Under the pieces are notes generated by a model. It searched no databases, was not told where the DNA came from, and worked only from the letters and a program-made list of their open reading frames with translations. DNA of 64,000 bases from Sordaria brevicollis. Its lineage: Eukaryota > Ascomycota > Sordariomycetes > Sordariales > Sordariaceae. The translations under genes and the position numbers were made by a program. Of the stretch, positions 1 through 10,153 are shown piece by piece. The stretch covers positions 1,116,001 to 1,180,000 of the forward strand of contig JAUTDP010000010.1 in NCBI GenBank assembly GCA_033439795.1, given 5' to 3'. The stretch's first letter is position 1. Each line of letters opens with the position of its first letter.

Positions 1-990
1 TTCTCCCATCTCCGATCCATGCTCCACCAAACCCCTCCCCCTTCCTTGCTCTCCCAACTCGACAAAGACCACGGCTACCAAGTCGGCTCGTTCGGCCCCA
101 AATCCTGGACTTTCCGGGTCTGGACCAAGCGCATCCGTTATACAGATCCGCTTCCGCACCAGGTAGCGGCCATGGACCGGTTCGGCGCGCTCAAGCTCCT
201 GCGTGTGATTCTGGGCGGCAAGTTCATCCGCAGGGGCGTCGAGCTGCGCGAGCGCACGAGTCGTTGGATTTGGGCGCTGCTGGCTAGGTTACCCGATAGG
301 GGCGAGATGGACCATACGGATATCGGATGGGTGAGGGAGCTGGGGAAGAGGGCGGTGTTGATGATGGTGAGCATTGCGCAGATGGCGGCGTTGAAGGAGG
401 AGGTGGAGGGGGACTTGGAGGGCGGTGCTGGCCTCGAAGAAGGAGGTGATGATGAAGAGGAGGAAGAAGTGTTGGCTGAGCTGGAGCTGGATGTGGATAA
501 TGAGGGTATTGGGAAAGTTGAAGACGATGAAACAGGGTGTCAGCTGGCTGAGGAACAGGACGGAGTGGCACCGAGGACTGCCGAGGACGCTTCGAAAGCA
601 GCCAACCCCGGTACTGAAACTGAAGGCACCTCAAGCAAGGCTGAGCAACGCCAAGAGGCGCAAGAAGAGGCAGAGGAAGGAGAGGTTGACATGGACATCG
701 ACGACGGAGAGGTGCTCGATGACGATGAAGGCCAACCTGCTGCTGCTACTGCTGCTGCTTCCGCAAAACAGGATGCCGAGGCTGATATTGCAGCTGCGAA
801 AGCACGACTGCTCGCTCAGCTTGATGAAGATACTGCTGCTGCCGCCGCTGAAGAGCAGCGTCGGGAAGATGAGCTGACCAGACAACGACTGAACATGAGA
901 GCGACGTTGAATATGATTCTGACTGTCGCCGGTGAGTTTTACGGCCAGAGAGATCTACTGGAGTTTAGAGACCCCTTCCCCGCTCTTTAG
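1..990 (+). CDS. Gemin2/SIP1-like SMN-complex protein, 5' end outside window
   Basis: Gemin2 (Brr1 in yeast) is the partner of SMN that holds the Sm ring during spliceosomal snRNP assembly. The reading frame is open to base 1, so the ATG at 19 is probably internal and the N-terminus lies upstream. Two blocks match the family: a helical segment with SRWIWALLARL followed by a WVRELGKRA stretch (about residues 80-115), and the C-terminal LNMILTVAGEFYGQRDL, which corresponds to the conserved end of Gemin2 ending in QRDL. Between them lies an unusually long acidic Glu/Asp-rich low-complexity insert of about 170 residues that metazoan Gemin2 lacks. The assignment rests on these two motifs and their order. 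The function is known for the family; the insert's role is unknown. Confidence 0.75.
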   Translation, partial: FSHLRSMLHQTPPPSLLSQLDKDHGYQVGSFGPKSWTFRVWTKRIRYTDPLPHQVAAMDRFGALKLLRVILGGKFIRRGVELRERTSRWIWALLARLPDRGEMDHTDIGWVRELGKRAVLMMVSIAQMAALKEEVEGDLEGGAGLEEGGDDEEEEEVLAELELDVDNEGIGKVEDDETGCQLAEEQDGVAPRTAEDASKAANPGTETEGTSSKAEQRQEAQEEAEEGEVDMDIDDGEVLDDDEGQPAAATAAASAKQDAEADIAAAKARLLAQLDEDTAAAAAEEQRREDELTRQRLNMRATLNMILTVAGEFYGQRDLLEFRDPFPAL

Positions 991-1615
991 AAGAGGTAGG
1001 AAGGAAGTTGCGAACGGGGCGCATATCATATACGGCTTGATTTTCAACCTCAACAGGTTTGACCTATCCTGAGTTTTCCTGGAGCTGGAGTGCGATTATG
1101 TTAGTAGTTTTGACATGGAGTCAAAATATTCAAAAACATGTAGGAACATCTTCTAGTTGGGCTTCAAAAGGAGCTCTATATTATAGGTATGCAACGATCT
1201 CTTCAACCTCGCTCCGCCCCCTTAATCGAGGTTTCAAGTACATATCTATATCAATACAAAACAAAGGATACAACGGTCCTGTTTCATGCTCGCAATGATC
1301 GATAGAACGAAAACGTATGCCCAAAAGAACGATGACAGGATAAAAGAAGCCACCAATGCGTCTGCTCCATGCTCCTGTTCCCAACTGTAAAAACGAATGC
1401 TTGCCGCCCTCATTCCCTCCTCGTAGCAAAAACCCCCATAAACGCCATACAATATGCGAAAAATGCAACCGATGCGTTAAAAACAGTCAGGCGCCGTGGT
1501 AGTAGAGAGAGAGAGGACAAACAAGCCGAAGCGTGCCAAATAGCGAAAAGGAGAACTCCATCACCTGGACCCATGAATGGAAACAAACCACACATCTCCA
1601 AACAAGGAACCTCCT
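991..1615. other. convergent 3' intergenic region
   Basis: About 625 bp between the stops of the Gemin2-like gene (plus) and the ribonucleotide reductase inhibitor gene (minus). It should hold both 3' UTRs. Overlapping short ORFs on both strands show no recognisable protein; I see no RNA gene or repeat. Confidence 0.6.
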
Positions 1616-2572
1616 CTAATCCATATCCATATCCCCACTTCTTCCCCCACGATGACTCAACCCGCTATAATCCAAGAACGGCGCCTCCTCAAAATCATCC
1701 GCTGGAACAAGGCCAGACGACTGTGGCACATACCCGCCAAAGCTCGTAATTGTAGTCTGCGTAAATTGACTTCCCCTCCTCTTCGGCACGGCCATCACCC
1801 GCCTGTTGTCATTGTGGGCAATGGTATTCGTCTTGTTCCCGCCTCCGCACCAAGCCATGGGTTCCAAGCTGCGCGGGGCTCTGTTTTCCTCTTCTTCATA
1901 CTGATGCTCGGGAAACTGCTCGCGACGGCGCCAATCCATGTCCTCCCCAAACAATCCGGCACCGCCTTCTTCGCTGCTTCCGTCTTCGTGGATGCGCTTG
2001 CGGTTGGTATCTTGCGTAGCGAAATGGAGCGATGATGGCACACCAGTATTGTTGCTGATGGTGCTGCTGGCGTTGGAATCTTGGCTGCTATAAGCGCTGC
2101 TGTTAATGTTGACACCTTCATCTTGGACGGCGTACCCGCCGATTTTGTGGATACCGCAAAAGGGGGTGAGTTCCCGGTTGACGGTGGGAAGAGGAAGCGG
2201 TGGTGCGGCCGATACCGGACGGTTGTGACCGACGCCGTTGTTTGACCCAGAAGTAGTGTTGCTGGCACTGTTGTTGTTGCTGCTGTCCTCCATCCAAGAT
2301 GGGAAGCCAGAGGCAATCTTGCCGGTCTTGTAGCCTTCGGGAACAGACTTGCGCACGCGCATGCCGACGTTTAGAAGACTTGATCGGATGGTGGGAGGGA
2401 GAACGGGACCGTTGAGGGGAGCAGCGGTCTTGGAGGAGGAAGTGACCGCAATAGTAGAGTCAATTTGGGAATCATCGTCGGTCGGTGTGGTCTTGAAAAA
2501 GGAGGTAATTGAGCGCTGGGCAGGGTCGCTCGCTGCGCCGGCGAACTGGCGTTTGGTTCGGGAGTTGGACAT
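1616..2572 (-). CDS. ribonucleotide reductase inhibitor (Spd1/Dif1/Hug1 family) with PIP box
   Basis: A 318-residue protein with a single exon. Residues 58-84 contain the core LPPTIRSSLLNVGMRVRKSV followed by PEGYKTG, which is the signature I associate with the fungal RNR-inhibitor family (Spd1 in fission yeast; Dif1, Sml1 and Hug1 in budding yeast). These proteins restrain ribonucleotide reductase or move its small subunit, and are destroyed during S phase or after DNA damage. Residues 19-26, QRSITSFF, fit the PCNA-interacting PIP consensus (Q-x-x-I-x-x-F-F), with Lys next. A second, weaker copy, QTTITSF, sits at 272-278. The rest is Ser/Asn-rich and probably disordered, ending in an acidic DMDMD tail. 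The family link is inferred from the short core, and PCNA-coupled degradation is inferred from the PIP box. Confidence 0.7.
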   Translation of the reverse strand: MSNSRTKRQFAGAASDPAQRSITSFFKTTPTDDDSQIDSTIAVTSSSKTAAPLNGPVLPPTIRSSLLNVGMRVRKSVPEGYKTGKIASGFPSWMEDSSNNNSASNTTSGSNNGVGHNRPVSAAPPLPLPTVNRELTPFCGIHKIGGYAVQDEGVNINSSAYSSQDSNASSTISNNTGVPSSLHFATQDTNRKRIHEDGSSEEGGAGLFGEDMDWRRREQFPEHQYEEEENRAPRSLEPMAWCGGGNKTNTIAHNDNRRVMAVPKRRGSQFTQTTITSFGGYVPQSSGLVPADDFEEAPFLDYSGLSHRGGRSGDMDMD

Positions 2573-4374
2573 TGCGATTGGGGTTTGTCGGGAGGGGTGG
2601 GTTTTCGCCTCCGGAAAGAATTAAAGTTTGGATCTTGAACGGTAATTGAAAAAACAAGTTCGTGATCGGATTGAATAGTGGTGAATGGAATTAAAGAAGT
2701 TTGGTGTTGTCGGGAGAGTTTCGTTCTGGTGGGCAGATCAAGCAGATGACGTGGGAAGTGTTTCGAAGGGGGTGTGACAAGGATATGGGAGAGCCCTGAA
2801 GATGCAAGCACTCAAACCATTCGACCAACCGTTGGGCCGCTCTTTGCTGGCTGGGGCTTGGGGTTCAGTTGTTCGCAAGTCGGATTGCCGGAAGCGATCC
2901 AGTCGCATGAGGGGGTGGCCCATTATTGTGGGGCTGGGCCTCTTGCATTTGACGTTGAGGACCTTGACGAGCACTCATAGCCAAACTGTCATTGTCAACC
3001 GCCGTAGATGACACCAGCTCCACCTCCATTGGCCAGACTTGATATCTTGAGCCTTGGCAGGCTTCAACGCCAACAACAGGATGACGATGGTGAAGATTAC
3101 GAGGACGGCCAAACTCTGTGCTTTGGACATTTTCAAGCCACCATCAGAGGGATTTTCTGTAGCTTGTTATGTTGTTCAGGTTGGTCATTCTTCAACATCT
3201 TACCGATCTTAACAGGCGGACCCTGAGGTTGCTCAACTCACATGCCAATGCCATAGAGGCACAGCTAGCAAGGGCAGACAAGTAAGTATCTGCATGCGTA
3301 ATACATACAGATGTCGAGATTTCAAGCAGCATACCAAGCGTCAGTGTTGGATGATGTTCACGTCGGTTTTGGTACCTTTGAGGTTGTCCTGGACACGTTC
3401 CCTGCAACTTATTGTCTCCATCGCGTTGACTGGGTGTGTCACTGCATTTACGTTCCGTACTTGATCAAATGTGTGATCGTTTTACTGTTAGTGGCATTCG
3501 TTTGGCGGGTGGCTTTCAGCGAAACATAAACACGGCATTCACAGGAAGATTTATTATCTCAGGCTTGCTCTTTACTTCCGTATCTTTGCTGTGAAAGCGA
3601 TATGGCGAAGCAATGACTGAAGCCTACAATTTCCAGACATGGACATATCTAACGAGGAGAAGGAAGGTTTGACTGAAGCAAGATTCACCGTCGATGTCAG
3701 ATATCGCAAACGACCAATTGTCATCATACTTGGTTTCCTTAGTTGTTTCATAGATATCACTTTATAGTATGTCCCTATTTTCCTCTAGACCGCTATTTTG
3801 ACCTATAGATCTAGGCCTTTCTTCATCAAACACAACATGGGCATGACAACGCGACATAAAACAGTCCAACACAAGGTCACGGTACATCACGGCAACGAGA
3901 GATGGTAGGACGCGTGTCGTAGATTCTCGTAGATTCGTGCCGGAACAGTGTCCTCCCTATAGCCCGTCCACTGCGCTAGGCATGGAAACACCCAAGCAAT
4001 CCGCATCGCGGCTTGTCGAATGCCATCCGCCCATGGCACGTCAGTCGGGGCAAACATGAAATATGTGCCTTTTCCCGCTATCCTCCCACGCAGGCTAGCC
4101 TGCCTGAACATCAAGACAATGGCAGGAAACGCGCGCAAAGATCGAGAAAGACGAAGATGATGCAAGATATCCGGACCCCAAAAACGCCGTCCCAATTTTT
4201 GTTGATGTTGCGCGAGGTAAATCTTCTGGTGAATCCATCTTCTGTCCGCAACGAGATTGATTGACGATCGAGTATGATATTTCTATGCGCCCGACTGGCT
4301 GAAGCCTTGCAGATTCCAAGATGTCCCCATTACCACGCCGTTATGCTGAAGAAAAGAACCGATCCTCGAACCGT
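2573..4374. other. intergenic region with only weak coding candidates
   Basis: About 1.8 kb between two minus-strand genes. Several short open frames look slightly protein-like but none is convincing: a plus-strand frame from 3008 with an acidic QQQDDDGEDYEDG stretch, a plus frame from 3311 with one hydrophobic segment, and minus-strand frames between 2840 and 3130 (one listed separately). The last part, next to 4374, should contain the 3' UTR of the ribosomal protein gene. Confidence 0.5.
2975..3130 (-). CDS. possible 51-residue hydrophobic micro-ORF
   Basis: An ATG-started frame of 51 codons. Residues 5-25 form a strong hydrophobic helix (SLAVLVIFTIVILLLALKP) followed by AKAQD, which looks like a signal peptide or signal anchor. 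The tail is short and rich in Trp and Arg. Nothing known is recognised. A chance frame or the first exon of a longer gene are real alternatives, and there is no independent evidence of expression. Confidence 0.22.
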   Translation of the reverse strand: MSKAQSLAVLVIFTIVILLLALKPAKAQDIKSGQWRWSWCHLRRLTMTVWL

Positions 4375-4959
4375 CTACTTGCGGCGGAAAGAGCAGCCCT
4401 CGGTAAGACGAGCCTTACCACCGGTAGGCTGGCAGAGGACAGTGGTGCAGCCCTGGCAGATGACAACGGTCTGGGCGTGGGAGAAGACGGTGGTGATGGT
4501 GAAGCAGCCGGGGCACTTGACATCCATGAAGAAGGAGCGGGGGGCAGGCACAAGGGTCTAGGACGCATTGTCAGTATCATGTCGCGGCTAGGAGGGCCGT
4601 GGTGTTTTGTGTGTTTATCGTCGGGGATCGATGAGGCATACCTTGAGCTTGTGCTTGCGGGCCTCAGCAGCCGGGCTGGGGTTGAGGAGATCAACGGCGA
4701 GAACCTTGAAAAATCAAACTGTCAGCATCACAGCCTATGCCAAAACATCAAGAGAAGCCCATTTCCATCAAATCCAGCCCTTCATCGTCGTCGTTTTTTC
4801 GCCCATATGTCCTCCCTGGTCGGTGTTTTCGATTTCCTCCGCTGTTCCACCCGTTCCTCCGTCCAAGCGTCGATGCACATTTTTTCGTCGTCGATAAAGG
4901 GCCCAAAATCCGTTTCCATCGCCAAAACTCCAAAATCGAAAATGGCAGGGTCTTACCAT
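4375..4959 (-). CDS. rps27: 40S ribosomal protein eS27 (S27)
   Basis: Three exons give the usual 82 residues. Exon 1 (4957-4959) is only the ATG; intron 1 is 4705-4956; exon 2 (4642-4704) encodes [21 protein letters not shown]; intron 2 is 4558-4641; exon 3 (4375-4557) encodes the rest. The protein has the four-cysteine zinc finger typical of eS27 (CPGC and CQGC pairs, then the C-terminal basic CSFRRK). It is a component of the small ribosomal subunit. All junctions are GT/AG and keep the frame. The lone-ATG first exon places the translation start right at a splice donor. The gene is divergent from the phosducin-like gene, with a shared upstream region. Identification is near certain. Confidence 0.95.
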
Positions 4960-5705
4960 CTTGACTGATTATTCGATGTCGAGACAACGAGCTTTCGGTT
5001 GAATGATGAAATCTGGTGGGATTGGCGGCAGATTTGTGCTCGTTGGTGGTTGAAAAAGAGGGGAGGTCGAACCTAGCAAGACACAAAAGTTCAGGCAAAT
5101 TTTCGGTCTGTCCATTCGTGGCTAGGCAGGCGAACAGTTAGGGCTCGCTTTGCTGACCAATCAGAAGGCCCGCTGCACAGACCTTGGCTGTCAAAGTGGG
5201 GCCGGACCATTCCCTTGCCACCTTCGCCGGGCGATTCACAGGTTCGCTCCTTCAGTGGAGTGTGCAACAAGGCTGTTCACTCCAGCTGTGAGCCTGTGAC
5301 GCTGCCCGCCTCTGCTGCGTTCCCCGGGGGCGGCAGAGCGGGTTGGCGGACTGGACGGGAAGGCGGGGCAGTGATGAGATGGAGATGTCAACACAGGGAG
5401 GAGCAGACCGCCCGCCGGGTGGACATGCCAGCGAGGCCAGACAACTCCCGGAGGAGTCACTTTCTCTACTTTCCAATCCCAGAGCGACATCTTCGTTCCA
5501 GACAACTGTTCTTCTTACAAATACACTAGCGAGGTCGCGGCGATAATTCCACAGTTGCCTAACGGCTACCCCTTAGATCCTGGGCCCATCCCGTTCCACC
5601 AAGCTCTGTGAGCATCATCGACCTTCAACTTCTCCCAAAACACTCCGCAAATTCGCCCCCTTCATCAAAGCCGACACTACCCCTTGACCGCCACACACTT
5701 TCGAG
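4960..5705. promoter_or_regulatory. shared divergent promoter region of rps27 and the phosducin-like gene
   Basis: The 746 bp between the two divergent starts must contain both promoters and 5' UTRs. No TATA box is evident. The middle is GC-rich, which suits constitutive growth genes. Exact start sites cannot be seen. Confidence 0.5.
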
Positions 5706-6531
5706 ATGGCCGCCCCCGGAGACCAGCGCATTGCTGTTCCAATCGACGACCCCAACGCCGACACAGAATGGTGAGAGACAGAGAGGCACATCTCCGCGGC
5801 CAAGGCGAGCTTACAGTTCTGTTAGGAACGACATTCTTCGCAAGCATGGCGTTATCCCCGAGAAGCCTCCGAGCCCGACGCCTATGATCCAGGAAGCTAT
5901 CGAGGAGGCGCGCCGACTTGCACACGAGAACAGACTTGAAGGGAAGGACCTGGACGAGTTGGACGAGCTCGAAGACGAGGAGGACGAGGAGTTTCTCGAG
6001 ATCTACCGCCAGCAACGCATGAAGGAGCTCAGCGCATTGCAGAAGAAGTCGATACACGGCAGCGTCTACCCCCTATCCAAGCCCGAGTACTCCCGCGAAG
6101 TTACAGATGCGTCACAGAACGGACCGGTGTTTGTCCTCCTCACATCCTCATTGGGCACGAATGTCGAGTCGAGAGTCCTGTCAGAGCTGTGGCGACAGGC
6201 AGCAATGGAGTACGGCGACATCAAATTCTGCGAAATGAGAGCGTCGCAGGCTATCGAGAACTACCCCGAGCGCAACTGTCCTACGATCTTGGTCTACAAC
6301 AAGGGGGATATCGTGAAACAGGTCGTGACGCTCATGACAATGCATGGCGTCAAGACCAACATGTTGGACATTGATAACCTGCTCGTTGATGTTGGGGCGA
6401 TCCCTGACAATGACATGCGGGTTGCTAAGAGGAGGAGAGAAGTTGAGGAGGCGGAGGAGGAGAAGCTCTTTAGCAAGAACATCAGAAGCACCTCTGATCG
6501 AAAGGAAGAGGACGATGATGATTGGGACTGA
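5706..6531 (+). CDS. plp2: phosducin-like protein 2 (Plp2/PDCL3 class), CCT co-chaperone
   Basis: Two exons (5706-5770 and 5826-6531; 55-bp intron) encode 256 residues. The splice joins ADTEW to NDILRKHGVIPEKP, restoring the E-W-N-D-I-L-R-x-x-G-I-x-P-x-K-P motif that marks class II phosducin-like proteins. A conserved helix with EEARR and an acidic run follows, then a thioredoxin-like fold (about residues 100-215; PVFVLLTSSL, YPERNCPTILVYNKGD) and a charged C-terminal tail. These proteins bind the chaperonin CCT/TRiC in the cytosol and help fold actin, tubulin and other clients; the yeast gene is essential. An unspliced frame from 5608 also exists but lacks the conserved N-terminus, so the spliced start is preferred. 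Confidence 0.9.
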
Positions 6532-7931
6532 GCGGGGCACGTCATAGTACGCCGTTTTTCGTCTCGTCATCCCGGTAGTCAGGCGAGGAGACGATACGAT
6601 ACCATTCCGAGGTTGAACTCAGCGTGTTCGATCTTGAGGCAACGCCACACGAAAGGAACCGGTGTCCTTTGTGTGCGCCGCGTACCAGTTACGATTCACC
6701 GAACATGATAATCACTTAGACCTTTTAATCGGGGCAGTTGCTCCAATATCAAGTTCCCCGAAGTTGTACCTGCGTATCGAAAAGGGAATTACAATATCGG
6801 ACCTGGTCTACCGGGTTTAGCTCTGTAGCAGAGAGCTCCTCAACCTTGGGCCCAGACACTGACTTGCGCAGACTCAAAAGACGACTGACGATTCTCATAT
6901 CACTCTGCCTCATAGCGAAGTTTACCTGGAGTTTCTAACTGAGATCTATAGAGGGGTGCAACAACGTTTTCCCGTTGGACTGTACCTCGTCAGATCGGGC
7001 TATTTCATAGCAGATATGCGCTTTTCCCCTCCTTACATGCTGGAAGGCCATAATACTGCCCTTCTCTCAACGAACTTGATCTTGATTCCATCGACGAACT
7101 CGATCTTATGCTGGTACTCGTCAGGTTTGCAAAATCGACCCTTCTGACTAAGGACGGTTTTGAAGACTGACGAGTAGACCGGCGCTTCGATTCTCCAGCT
7201 TTCCTGGAATCTCTTCTTGGCCGAGACCTATACCCTAACCCTGCTTCCATGGTTTCAGGGAAGCTCGAAAAGAGGCACAGAGCTGTTCATCCTCTGGTAC
7301 TTCGTCCATCAGATACACTCGCCATTCTGTATTTCCTGCCACGCATTTCTTGATATGATTCGCAAACATTCACAAGTTATGTGACCACAAGGAACTTTTT
7401 TAACATCAATGTTCATTCACCGAGCGAGGCCTTTCTATCATGCACCTTACCCACCCACTCGTGCATGGTGGGATAGGGATGCCACCCTGCTATAAATGCC
7501 AAGATAGCGAACTAATGTTTACCCCTCGCTGCCACAAACATGTTCCCGACTTGTGATGTGAAGGGCCGTTCACCGAGCAACCGATAACTAATCTTCAAAA
7601 GAACATGCGGTGGACCGACGGACATTTCCCTCACAAATATCTCCAGTGTGACTTTCAACAATAATCTTGGGTCGCTTAAGCGCCTTCATGCGTGCCATCA
7701 AGTTATTCGCTATGCGCTCGGTTCTTGCAACTTCGGATTGGCCTGTCGAGAGTTGAGGCTGGAACGGAGGTGCGCCATCAGGCACACACGAGGAAGACGA
7801 GGCAGAACGATAGTTCGGTATAAACTTTCAGCTCGTTACCCCTCGCAAACCTGAAACTTTCCTCAGATCAATCTCGCAACCGAACCACCCATTCATTTGG
7901 ACCTCACTAAACTCGTATCGACATTTGGAAC
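6532..7931. other. intergenic region, no gene seen
   Basis: About 1.4 kb between two plus-strand genes. Only short unrelated frames occur on either strand. The last few hundred bases should act as promoter and 5' UTR of the zinc-ribbon protein gene. Confidence 0.55.
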
Positions 7932-9111
7932 ATGGCGCCCGGTCAGTATGCCCATTGCAACTTCTGGCAATATAATGACACAAGCTGATCTTCCTACAGG
8001 AGACCCTTCGCAGTCCGGAGTTATCAGCGGCCGGGTGACGAAGTCTGTGCTACAAACTCCAGGAAAGCCTAAGCCATCGCAGAGCGGCAACACCGGCAAC
8101 ACCTCCGGTGGCAGATCTGGGAAAACTCCCAAGTGGAAATACGGCTTCTGCCCAGAATGCCGCTTCGGTCATCTTGTGAGGAAGCAGATCAACCCGGACC
8201 ATTTTAACCAGGACATTGCCGGGAAGTATCGGCTCAGCTGCAGCCACAGAGAGAGGACGGGCTGCCAATACTACGAGATCAAGAACACCGACCCAATGCT
8301 TACAGCACCGACACCGCCGTCCAAGAAGACCATGTGTCCTCAGTGTACAATGGGCCGACTCGTGAAGAAGATCATGAACCCCTTCAACTTCAAGGAGCAG
8401 TGGATGGAGTGCGACAGATCCAACGCCACGGAACGGCCATGCGACTACCGACAAGACATGAACGGCAAATCTCTTGAGAGTGTAGGGGCGGGACCCGGAA
8501 AACAACCCATGGGGCCTCCCTCTGATCGTCCTGTAGACGGGAGGAAGCTGGATAAAGGGAAGGCGCCCGAACGTCCGGGCACTGTGAATAAGGCAAACCC
8601 CAAACCACGCGATCCAGATCCCGAGGCTGGACCACCACGAGCTGCAGAAGCTGTTATAGACCTTACTGAGGACGGAGAATTCACGCCCGAAACAACCCCC
8701 TCACCTGTCCCTCCCACTTGTACCATCAGCACCGCCACCGCTGTCGATGCCGGTGACTCTCCTCCTATCTCTGGAGAGGACACCAAGCCCAGAGTCGTCG
8801 AAACGGCCGCAGATATTCTTTCTTCCCAGACCGTCATCGATTTGGTCTCGGGTATGTCGTCGCAGGCCTCTGACTTGGCGGGGCCAGGGGAAGGTTCGTC
8901 CAAACAGGCGGAAACTCTCGCAAAACTTCGAAAGCCCCAGGCTGGCAGGTTGGATGATGCATACCTGGATGAATTCGACTCCTCGGATGACGAAGAACTT
9001 GCCCACTTAACGGACTACATCTACACCTCTGCACGGAAACCAACGCCGAGACGAAGCATAAAGAGAGAAGCCTCCGGCAGCCCTATAGCCAAGATCGAGA
9101 GGGAAGATTAA
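7932..9111 (+). CDS. twin zinc-ribbon protein with two SUMO-interaction-like motifs
   Basis: Two exons (7932-7941 and 8000-9111; 58-bp intron with a CTGAT branch site) encode 373 residues starting MAPGDPSQ. The unspliced frame has no ATG before the conserved part, which supports splicing. Two tandem CxxC...C...C units are present: C54/C57/C84/C92 and C116/C119/C141/C151. Each starts CPxCxxGxLVxK and ends C-x-Y or C-D-Y, resembling the C-terminal zinc ribbons of type IA topoisomerases and some helicases. Downstream the chain is Pro/Ser/Asp-rich and disordered, with VIDLTEDGE and VIDLVSG stretches that fit SUMO-interaction motifs, and a basic C-terminus. Nucleic-acid binding and a nuclear role are inference. 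I do not recognise a named orthologue. Confidence 0.75.
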
Positions 9112-10153
9112 GATGCATTGGGATCGCAGTGTACACGAAGAACCAAGCGTACAGCTGTTTATCGCCACTACAGGGTTCCCGTCTGATGGAGAGAAAGAGA
9201 TCTCAATAAATGGAGGCGCATGCACGGGAACAGCCGACGGGAACAGGCACCCGCGGTGCCAGAAACGTGCTTGTCACAACCGGAACATCAACCGAGCACG
9301 GGTATGGTGACCGAAACATACAATTACCGGAGACCACTCACAGCGCCGTGTGTCGAGACTCGAGAGCAGCTCGGACTCGGAGGAAGTCTGGACTCTTGAA
9401 CGCACGAGCCACTTTCGGTATTAACGTCTTCTGACGCCATCAGTGGGGCTCCACTTACAAATATTGTGGGGTACAGGTGGGGCTTAACGTTAAAGCTCGC
9501 GTGGATCTCGCTCTGCAAACGCGTCTTTGATGTTTATCGTTCGAAGCGCGTTGAGGGCTGTCCTAACGCACAATTAAATGTGCAGAGCGAGACACGCGTC
9601 TGTTCTGGTAGCAAATTGCCCAGGAATCCCGGATCACTCGTGCCTGCAGTGATCGTTCGGGCCTCACGCATGGGACGCTTGGCCGTTAATACCGGTAATT
9701 ACGTCTACTTGTAGCTCGGAGGTCATGCAACAATCACTCACCGTTTGTTTTCTCTTTTTTTTCTTCCTTTTTTATTTTTTTGGGTTCTTCCTTCATTCAT
9801 CAACACTGCAACTGCATCTGCGCACGTCTAATCAAGTCAGTCAACTCGGAAGCGGGGGATGGAATCTTGACCACAACGACCTCAGTTTCTAAATTCCTTC
9901 TTTTCCACTTCTATATCCGTCCCAGAACATTTCCACTTCCGGTTTCAGTCGTCTAAGACAGTTGTTAACCAAACACCTTATCCAATCTTGTCTCCTCTTC
10001 CGCACCCTTGTCTCACACACATGATAATTGGACTTGGGTAACGTAACAGACCGTTGTTTGGCCTGCTCACTCCCCCGTCTTGTGCGTACGCCACATACCT
10101 GGTATCCGCTGGGCAACTCAGACACAATCGCCGGCCAATCCCTTTCGTTAACA
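9112..10153. promoter_or_regulatory. intergenic region with pyrimidine-rich tract before the LRR gene
   Basis: About 1 kb without a credible ORF. A T/C-rich tract at 9743-9787 and a long 5' leader precede the start at 10154. Pyrimidine tracts of this kind are common in fungal promoters; the promoter role is inferred. Confidence 0.45.
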
